The notes under the pieces were generated by a model. It saw only the letters and a program-made list of their open reading frames with translations. It had not been told where the DNA came from and did no database searches. From positions 155,646 through 219,645 of the forward strand of contig PAQF01000026.1 of assembly GCA_002709695.1 (NCBI GenBank): a DNA stretch of 64,000 bases, read 5' to 3'. Position 1 is the stretch's first letter, and every line of letters begins with the position of its first letter. A program made the translations under genes and the position numbers. Source of the stretch: Candidatus Poribacteria bacterium. GTDB taxonomy: Bacteria > Poribacteria > WGA-4E > UBA9662. This document shows positions 58,158 through 64,000 of this stretch, piece after piece.

Positions 58158-59186
58158 ATGCAGAACAAATTGAAAATTGTACTCGTAGGATGTGGAGGAA
58201 TGAGTGGAGCTTGGCTCAACGTTGCCACCCAGATGGATCAGGTTGAATTAGTCGGCCTAGTGGATATTAGGGAAGAAGTAGCTAACAAAAGAGCTAAAGA
58301 ATATAGCTTATCAGAAGTAATTATCGGTACCGATCTAAAAAGCGTTCTGCACCGAACCAAGCCCGATGTTGTCTTTGATTGTACTGTGCCTGAATCACAC
58401 ACACATATAACGACAACGGCACTTAGAAACGGTTGCCATGTTCTTGGAGAAAAACCAATGGCAGATAGCATGAAGAACGCTGAAGTATCGATAAAAGCAG
58501 CCACAGAAACAGGTAAACTTTATGCTGTAATTCAGAATCGCAGATACAATCCACAGATCCGAAGGCTAAAGAATTTTTTGGAATCGGGAGCTATCGGCAA
58601 TATAACAACAGTTAACTGCGACTTTTATATTGGGGCCCATTTCGGAGGATTCAGAGATCATATGGAACACGTATTGCTAGTGGATATGGCAATTCATACT
58701 CTAGACGCCGCGCGATTCATTTCCGGATCCGATCCAGTATCTGTCTACTGTAAAGAATGGAACCCAAAAGGCTCATGGTACGACCATGATGCTTCTGCTA
58801 TTGCAGTATATGAAATGACTAATGATATTGTTTATACCTACAGAGGAAGTTGGTGTTCAGAAGGATTACACACAAGTTGGGAAAGCGATTGGAGGATTAT
58901 TGGCACCAAGGGATCCGTTAAGTGGGACGGTGGAGATGATATGACAGCTGATATTGTAACCGAAGTTGGTGGTTTCCACTCAAAGTGTGAAAATGTCGAA
59001 CTCCCACCATTTGACGGAAAAGGCCGTGTTGGGGGACACCAAGGACTGATTCACGAATTTATCGAATGTGTCCAAACTGGTGGCACACCCGAAACAATTT
59101 ATACGGACAATATTAAGAGTCTAGCGATGGTATTCGGCGCCATTGAGAGTTCCAAATCGGGACAATGCCTAAAAATCGAATGTTAA
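58158..59186 (+). CDS. Gfo/Idh/MocA family oxidoreductase
   Basis: NAD(P)-dependent oxidoreductase of 342 residues. Rossmann motif IVLVGCGGMSGAWLNVA, family Lys in HVLGEKPMADSMKNAE near 100, and the C-terminal domain with HVLLVDMAIHTLDAARF. ATG 58158 starts right before the first strand; a TTG at 58131 would add nine residues. About 90 bp downstream lies a gene for an (alpha/alpha)6-barrel-like protein; the pair may act on a carbohydrate. Substrate unknown. Confidence 0.87.
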   Translation: MQNKLKIVLVGCGGMSGAWLNVATQMDQVELVGLVDIREEVANKRAKEYSLSEVIIGTDLKSVLHRTKPDVVFDCTVPESHTHITTTALRNGCHVLGEKPMADSMKNAEVSIKAATETGKLYAVIQNRRYNPQIRRLKNFLESGAIGNITTVNCDFYIGAHFGGFRDHMEHVLLVDMAIHTLDAARFISGSDPVSVYCKEWNPKGSWYDHDASAIAVYEMTNDIVYTYRGSWCSEGLHTSWESDWRIIGTKGSVKWDGGDDMTADIVTEVGGFHSKCENVELPPFDGKGRVGGHQGLIHEFIECVQTGGTPETIYTDNIKSLAMVFGAIESSKSGQCLKIEC

Positions 59187-59277
59187 TTTATTTATAAATT
59201 AGAACAACATTTCATTAAGTAAATAATAAAACGAGGTCTAAAATTACAGATATTCAATTCACTTGGAGGATCAATTA

Positions 59278-60684
59278 GTGACTTCAGAAGAAATTCTCGG
59301 AAAAATACATACCGCTATCAATGTAATTATAAAGGCTGGAACACCCTACAAGGGATTGTTTCCGTCAATCCTAGCCCCTCAAAACGGTGAGATGTTATTA
59401 ACTAAACCAACCAAAATTCCAGGGCAACGAAATGGTGATCGAGCTCATTTGGGAAGCAACCTGATTCATGATGAACCTTTATTGCAAACGATGTACGCTT
59501 TAGGGAAACCACAGTATGCTGAAGCTGCTGATAGATACCTATGCCATTTTTCCTTAAATTGCACAGACACCTTAACGGGTCTTTTCCCTTGGGGAGAGCA
59601 TTCATTTTGGCATGTTCTGGAGGAACGAGTTGGTTGCTCGCGAAATTCCCAAGATGGTAATGCAATCCATGATCATCTTCGCCAAGTGCCGTTTTGGCTA
59701 TGGGAAAAACTGAATAGCTTTAATCCTGATTGCATCCAAAATTTCGCTGATGGACTTGATTACCATTGGACCCAAGGATCTGGGTATGAATACATTCGTC
59801 ACGCTAATATCAACATTCTATCTCGACTTGAACGTGGAGGGCGCTCCTGCGATTTCCCAAGACATTCAGGCTTTTATATTTTTGATTTGACTTATGCTTA
59901 TGTTCAAAATCAACGACCGGAGACTCTTGAACAGATTTGCCTAATGACCGATTATTGGTGGGGGAAACGTGATGAGATTGGCCTTTTACTAATTGAGAGC
60001 CGGTCACCGAAAGAAGCTGAACGTTTTTTCGGTAACAACGCACCAACCCAAACATTGTCATTAGGAGCAAGTTTATTGGAATCAGCGGATCTGATAGAGG
60101 CATTTGAAGCTGACCTAGCCTCAAGAATGCGGAATTATGCTAAGGAGTATATTGCAGGGTTCTTGTCTGCACCGCATCAACTTTCGGACAGAAAATTTGT
60201 TAGCCTTTGTCAACAAGAAACTCAAGAAATTGTTGAACTGATGTCTACTTGGGGCAGTGTATATGGCACTAGTACAGCTTGTGGCACAGCTGTTCTTTGT
60301 ATCAACGCCTGGCGTCTAACACAAAACCAAGAATTGCTGAACTGGGCAAGGGCTGTTGGTCAAGCCTATCTTGATGAGCCACTTCCTCTTGCTAAAATAA
60401 AAGCAGAGGAATTCAAGATTCCGGCTGTTGATCCCGGGTTGGTCCTCGGGCTATTCTCTGATTTGTATGATATTACAGGTGAATCTGATTGGTTAGAAGC
60501 AGGGCTCGATCTTGCAGAAGATGTTTGTGATGTATATTTTCAGAATCAGCTGCCGCTAGGTGCCTCTAGTACTGGCTGGTACGAATCCCAATTAGGTCCG
60601 GCATTCCTAATTCACGGGTTAACTCGTTTGGCTCTTCTCGCTCAGGATAATTGCACTCTAGCCCCAAATTACACTGCCAGATAA
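59278..60684 (+). CDS. Putative (alpha/alpha)6-barrel carbohydrate-active protein
   Basis: Protein of 468 residues starting at GTG 59278, fixed by GGAGG eight bases upstream. It is mostly helical with repeated Trp/His-rich hairpins: GLFPWGEHSFWHVLEER, HDHLRQVPFWLWEKL, FDLTYAYVQNQRPETLEQ and AVGQAYLDEPLPLAK. The helical-hairpin layout resembles six-hairpin glycosidases and polysaccharide lyases (GH88/GH105/PL10-like), with several candidate acidic residues. No signal peptide, so it should be cytoplasmic. I cannot place it in a named family with certainty. Confidence 0.55.
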   Translation: MTSEEILGKIHTAINVIIKAGTPYKGLFPSILAPQNGEMLLTKPTKIPGQRNGDRAHLGSNLIHDEPLLQTMYALGKPQYAEAADRYLCHFSLNCTDTLTGLFPWGEHSFWHVLEERVGCSRNSQDGNAIHDHLRQVPFWLWEKLNSFNPDCIQNFADGLDYHWTQGSGYEYIRHANINILSRLERGGRSCDFPRHSGFYIFDLTYAYVQNQRPETLEQICLMTDYWWGKRDEIGLLLIESRSPKEAERFFGNNAPTQTLSLGASLLESADLIEAFEADLASRMRNYAKEYIAGFLSAPHQLSDRKFVSLCQQETQEIVELMSTWGSVYGTSTACGTAVLCINAWRLTQNQELLNWARAVGQAYLDEPLPLAKIKAEEFKIPAVDPGLVLGLFSDLYDITGESDWLEAGLDLAEDVCDVYFQNQLPLGASSTGWYESQLGPAFLIHGLTRLALLAQDNCTLAPNYTAR

Positions 60685-60874
60685 AAATTTACTATTCAAG
60701 GTATTCAGGATACCAACAAATAGGGCTACTGAACCAACAGGTAGAAAGCGCGGATTCTAGGATTTAAACACCAGATATACCCAATTCCCCATCGAGCAAA
60801 GGATATATAATACGTAAAATGCAAGAATATTCAGGGTGAACAAAGAACGTTTAGTACGTCTATCAGCTTTCTCT

Positions 60875-61950
60875 TCACCTGTAAACTTTTTTCACCTCTC
60901 CTAACACATTAAACCCTTCAGGACAAACCACATCTGCCTCCTTGAAAGTGTCACAAGCTAAAACCTGTTCTCTAAACTTTTCATACCATGGTGAGGCGGC
61001 TTGGATACCAAACCGATGCACTGCATCATAGTAAGTCAGAATCTGCCTAACAGGAATGCCTTGCGTATAAGGAGCACAACGACCGCAACTTCGACATGGA
61101 CCAATCCCTACTGCTTGAATATTATCCCAAAGCTGGCGGCGTTCCAATCCAGAAATGTTTTCGATGATCGAACCTAAAGCGCAATTCTCATCTGCAAACG
61201 CCTGTGTGCTCATACCTGAAAGCACACAGGAAATAGCTGGATGTAGTAAAGAAAAAAGCAATGCGCCTTGATAAGGAGTAGTGATATAGGAACCAAGTAT
61301 ATTGTAAAAGATCCCGATATCACTTGTAAGTATACCACCAGCCGTAGGAAAATTGACCACAACACCCAAATCCCGTTCTGCTGCTAAAGGTAAAATTTGA
61401 TCTTCAACTCGCTCAATGCGGATCAAGCTCATTGGAATTTGAATCACATCAAAAGCATCTGATTTAATCAAGGCTATCATCCGCTCCACGCTAGTCTGAT
61501 TATTATCAAAGGGTAAAAAATGATCAAAGCTAACACCAATGAACTGAGCTAATCCTTCCGAACGTGCGGATTCCAGTTTATGTAGCATTCCTTGTTTTCG
61601 CATCAATATCCTATAATGCTCCGCATTATTAAAGCCATGAGCATAAATAAGATCTATATTATCAACTTTGAGTTGAGCGAGACTCGTCTCAATACTTTCC
61701 TGTACAAGATCCGCATGGTTAAACGCTACTTTGGTAGCTAGAAAAAATTCTTGGCGACGGCCCTGAAGCGCTTGACCCAGATATTTTTCACTGTAACCGT
61801 AATTCCTAGCGGTATCGATAAAATTGACCCCATGCTCTAGTGCCTTGTGAACAGTTGCTACAGCCTGGTCAGGATGTTCATTAAGGCGCGCCCCCCAAAT
61901 CCAATTGCACTAACCTGAAGATTAGTCCTACCCAATTTTCGCATTTCCAT
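60875..61950 (-). CDS. Aldo/keto reductase with C-terminal 4Fe-4S motif, broken by one frameshift
   Basis: Aldo/keto reductase of about 358 residues. The N-terminal part (MEMRKLGRTNLQVSAIGFGG) is in one frame and the rest (ARLNEHPDQAV onward) in another. The switch is at a run of six C on the plus strand (61891-61896); one extra base restores a continuous frame. The catalytic set is then complete: Asp and Tyr in FIDTARNYGYSEK, Lys in FLATKVAF, His in DLIYAHGF. The C-terminus carries a cluster motif CRSCGRCAPYTQG. Either a homopolymer sequencing error or a genuine pseudogene. Intact downstream part runs from 61606 or earlier to 60875. Confidence 0.75.
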
Positions 61951-62224
61951 ATTCAATGGGTCTCTATATCGTTTGCCATAATTCTCCTCAATGTCGTAGA
62001 TGGTATCCGAAGTAAGATTTTTCCGCCAAGCACTTGGGCGTTTCAGGTGCAAATACTTAATTTGTAGCTGGGTGGAACAACAACTAACTCTGTACAAACA
62101 TGGCATTTACACTTCTGTAATTATGAAAACATGGAAAATCGAGATGGCCGCAGTAAAATGCTTTGCACCTGCCAAAATGATCATCGGGAGTTCTGGGATA
62201 ATCAGCTAAAGATGCAAGAACACT

Positions 62225-63334
62225 CTATCCTATAGGTGTAGGCAACTCAGCAACGTACTGGTAATTAGTGTCATGTTCCTGACGATCCAAGATCTCAGCA
62301 ATGTGTTTCCATGTTTCATATAAACCTCGGGGAGAATATGGCATTTCGTGTTTGATTAACCTGTGGAGCCGACCAAGTTTGTAACATGGAACCGCAGCAT
62401 ACATATGATGCTCAATGTGATAATTCATGTGCCAGTATAGAAACTGGAGAATCGGGTTAAGATAAATCGTCCGACTACACAAGCGAAAATCCGGCACGTT
62501 ATCCTGAAGCCCTACATGCTGGGCAGCATTACAAAGAAATTGTAACCATGCTCCAAACGTCTTTGGAAAAGTAACAACCAAAAGAACAATCCAATATCCT
62601 AACGCTAAAGACACACCTGCAATCAACAAGTGACCAATAAGTACAGTACGTTCCCAATTTACATAGGCACGACGACGCTCTGGATCAGTTTCAGGAAAGA
62701 GCGAAGCAATCCATGGGTTACCCATATCGAGGTAACCGGTGAAGTTTCGAAACTTGCTCCTAATGAGAGAGTCAGGGTATCGATAATTTATAATGGACGT
62801 CTTCCAAAGATTTTTCAAGTCGATCTTTTGGGGTAATAACACTTCCTGATCGTCGGGCGGATGTAGAGCATATTTGTGATGCTCAGTATGGCTAGCCCAA
62901 AACAGATGATGATTGTACCACCCCAAGAACGAGAAGATACGCAGGAAAACTCGATTGAGCCACCGGGAACTGAAAACCGAATCGTGAACAAGTTCGTGGA
63001 AGCCATTGACCAAAAAATGCCAGAAGTGCCCATTAACAAAAACCAACAGCGCAGTAACATACCAAGGCCAATGGAATGACGAATAGACAGCAACACCCGA
63101 AGCAGCAGCCAACACTCCCAGAAAACCCAGTGTCTGTGCAAAACCAAGAAAGTTGTCGCGCCTATTGAGTTCACGTAGCACTTCACGAGTAACGTGGCAA
63201 CGGTACCATTTTATACGTGCCTTTTGGAGTGGAACATTATACTGAGGCCCTTCAGTTAGAACTTCTTGGTCGGAAAGTACATTCTGGTTGGAACGTATTA
63301 TTCGGCTGGAATTTTCAGTTTCGGTAGGTGTCAT
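62225..63334 (-). CDS. Membrane fatty acid desaturase
   Basis: Integral-membrane di-iron desaturase (369 residues) introducing double bonds into fatty acyl chains or related lipids. The three histidine boxes are HELVH (113-117), HTEHH (149-153) and HIEHH (306-310), with extra His at AQHVG near 273. Hydrophobic pairs flank the boxes (FLGVLAAASGVAVYSSF; WYVTALLVFVNGHF; LLIAGVSLALGYWIVLLVV). The redox partner is not encoded nearby. ATG 63334 is the first codon of the frame; no strong Shine-Dalgarno. Confidence 0.9.
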   Translation of the reverse strand: MTPTETENSSRIIRSNQNVLSDQEVLTEGPQYNVPLQKARIKWYRCHVTREVLRELNRRDNFLGFAQTLGFLGVLAAASGVAVYSSFHWPWYVTALLVFVNGHFWHFLVNGFHELVHDSVFSSRWLNRVFLRIFSFLGWYNHHLFWASHTEHHKYALHPPDDQEVLLPQKIDLKNLWKTSIINYRYPDSLIRSKFRNFTGYLDMGNPWIASLFPETDPERRRAYVNWERTVLIGHLLIAGVSLALGYWIVLLVVTFPKTFGAWLQFLCNAAQHVGLQDNVPDFRLCSRTIYLNPILQFLYWHMNYHIEHHMYAAVPCYKLGRLHRLIKHEMPYSPRGLYETWKHIAEILDRQEHDTNYQYVAELPTPIG

Positions 63335-63453
63335 CGCAAAAACTTATAAGCTGAACCCCAAAAGATATAGATTAAAATAAAAATAACATACCGCAGATTT
63401 GATAGTCAATACTTAAGCAAGATGGATAATCTTCCTTACAGAATATCATCGAT

Positions 63454-64000
63454 CTATTCCAAATAAGATTTCATAGTATGCAAGGCCGTTTCAACGTCGC
63501 GATCGAAATCGCCAAAACTACACTCACAGGAAACACGCCCCTGATAACCTGTGGCTTGAAGGGTAGAAAAAAAATCCGAGAAATCGAAATTATCGTTGCC
63601 AGGATAAGAGCGCTTAACTGGTTCTGCAATGTGAACATGTGCTAGCCACTCAGCAGCTTCAACGATATTAGACATAGGTTCAGACTCCTGCCAAATATGA
63701 TAAAGATCAGCTAGGACCCTGATATTAGGGTGATTGACACGTTTGGCCAAGGCCAAACCATCAGCTACCGTCCGAATAATGTTGCACTCACGAGCGCACA
63801 ACGGTTCAATAGCAATAGTTATACCGTAGATTTCAGCATGGCCAGCTGCCATGGATAAAAAATCAGCTATTTGTCCTAAAGCCCGATCAAAGTTGTAACC
63901 TTCAGCCACATTACGAGAACCACTACTACCATAGACAATGATTTCACTGCCCAATAATTGAGCTCGACGACAAGCAGTGACCACATAATTGGATAAACGT
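63454..64000 (-). CDS. Sugar phosphate isomerase/epimerase-like TIM barrel (5' end outside window)
   Basis: C-terminal part of a xylose-isomerase-like TIM-barrel enzyme (AP endonuclease 2 superfamily). The frame is open to the window edge, so the start lies beyond 64000. Visible motifs are the metal Glu in ITIAIEPLCARECN, the Asp/His of VLADLYHIWQESE, the His pair in LAHVHIAEPVKR and the final Glu in GRVSCECSFG. Such enzymes isomerise or epimerise sugars, inosose or hydroxypyruvate. The substrate cannot be inferred. Confidence 0.85.
   Translation of the reverse strand, partial: RLSNYVVTACRRAQLLGSEIIVYGSSGSRNVAEGYNFDRALGQIADFLSMAAGHAEIYGITIAIEPLCARECNIIRTVADGLALAKRVNHPNIRVLADLYHIWQESEPMSNIVEAAEWLAHVHIAEPVKRSYPGNDNFDFSDFFSTLQATGYQGRVSCECSFGDFDRDVETALHTMKSYLE

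Noticed and set aside
60700-60714. Short hairpin GGTAT-TCAGG-ATACC after the (alpha/alpha)6-like gene
   Set aside because: Five base pairs without a T tract; too weak to call a terminator.
61858-62106. Possibility that the broken aldo/keto reductase is another selenocysteine gene
   Set aside because: The interruption is a frame change at a C run, not an in-frame TGA at a Cys position.

Overview
The window is about 64 kb of AT-rich bacterial chromosome with densely packed genes and no rRNA, tRNA, CRISPR array or recognisable insertion sequence that I could find. The gene content suggests an uncultivated marine lineage of the Poribacteria/Latescibacteria type or another FCB/PVC relative. The pointers are two phytanoyl-CoA dioxygenase-like proteins, three Gfo/Idh/MocA oxidoreductases, several large beta-propeller proteins, a PorV-like outer-membrane protein and a FlgD/type IX-like C-terminal sorting domain. 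This placement is an inference. The envelope is Gram-negative (TolC, HlyD-type adaptor, PorV, lipoproteins).

Layout. 1-2661 (+): the end of aspS, an L-rhamnose-isomerase-type sugar isomerase and mazG. 2658-9071 (-): a glycosyltransferase, a 3-hydroxyisobutyrate-dehydrogenase-like enzyme, uvrC and a double-length YibE/F membrane protein. 9805-12237 (+): a TPR lipoprotein, tgt and a scramblase-like protein. 12243-13226 (-): a two-domain peroxiredoxin with two in-frame TGA codons, each exactly at a peroxidatic cysteine position. 13268-19006 (+): a giant secreted propeller/Ig protein and purU. 19086-30023 (-): dehydrogenases, a PQQ-type propeller, a GATase-like protein, a PHP phosphoesterase, a PAPSS-type ATP sulfurylase, an APH-like kinase, a polytopic membrane protein and an oxidoreductase. 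31198-47113 (+): secreted propellers, TolC and adaptor, a DUF6785-like membrane protein, PorV, ArsC, YidD, paired TPR proteins, then an oxidoreductase/aminotransferase/methyltransferase group. 47107-51314 (-): rho, rpmE, dnaJ, prmA and a tandem purS. 51868-64000 (mixed): a molybdopterin hydroxylase subunit, a cupin, phytanoyl dioxygenases, yaaA, sugar-related enzymes, a frameshifted aldo/keto reductase, a fatty-acid desaturase and a partial TIM-barrel epimerase.

The most striking object is the peroxiredoxin at 12243-13226. It is one 328-codon frame interrupted only by two UGA codons. Both replace the catalytic Cys of tandem Prx domains. Each UGA is followed at the same distance (+18 to +31) by a 4-bp stem with a 6-nt loop carrying G at loop position 2, which fits the bacterial SECIS consensus. 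The outer pair is G-C in one copy and A-U in the other. I read this as a double selenocysteine peroxiredoxin. TGA is an ordinary stop elsewhere in the window (for example at 10393-10395 and 42033-42035), so the code is not reassigned.

Functional themes are envelope transport and secretion (34751-43689), sugar or polyol metabolism (rhaI-like, Gfo/Idh/MocA, AKR, TIM-barrel epimerases, (alpha/alpha)6-like enzyme), peroxide defence (Sec-Prx, YaaA) and a conserved housekeeping block (rho-rpmE-dnaJ-prmA).
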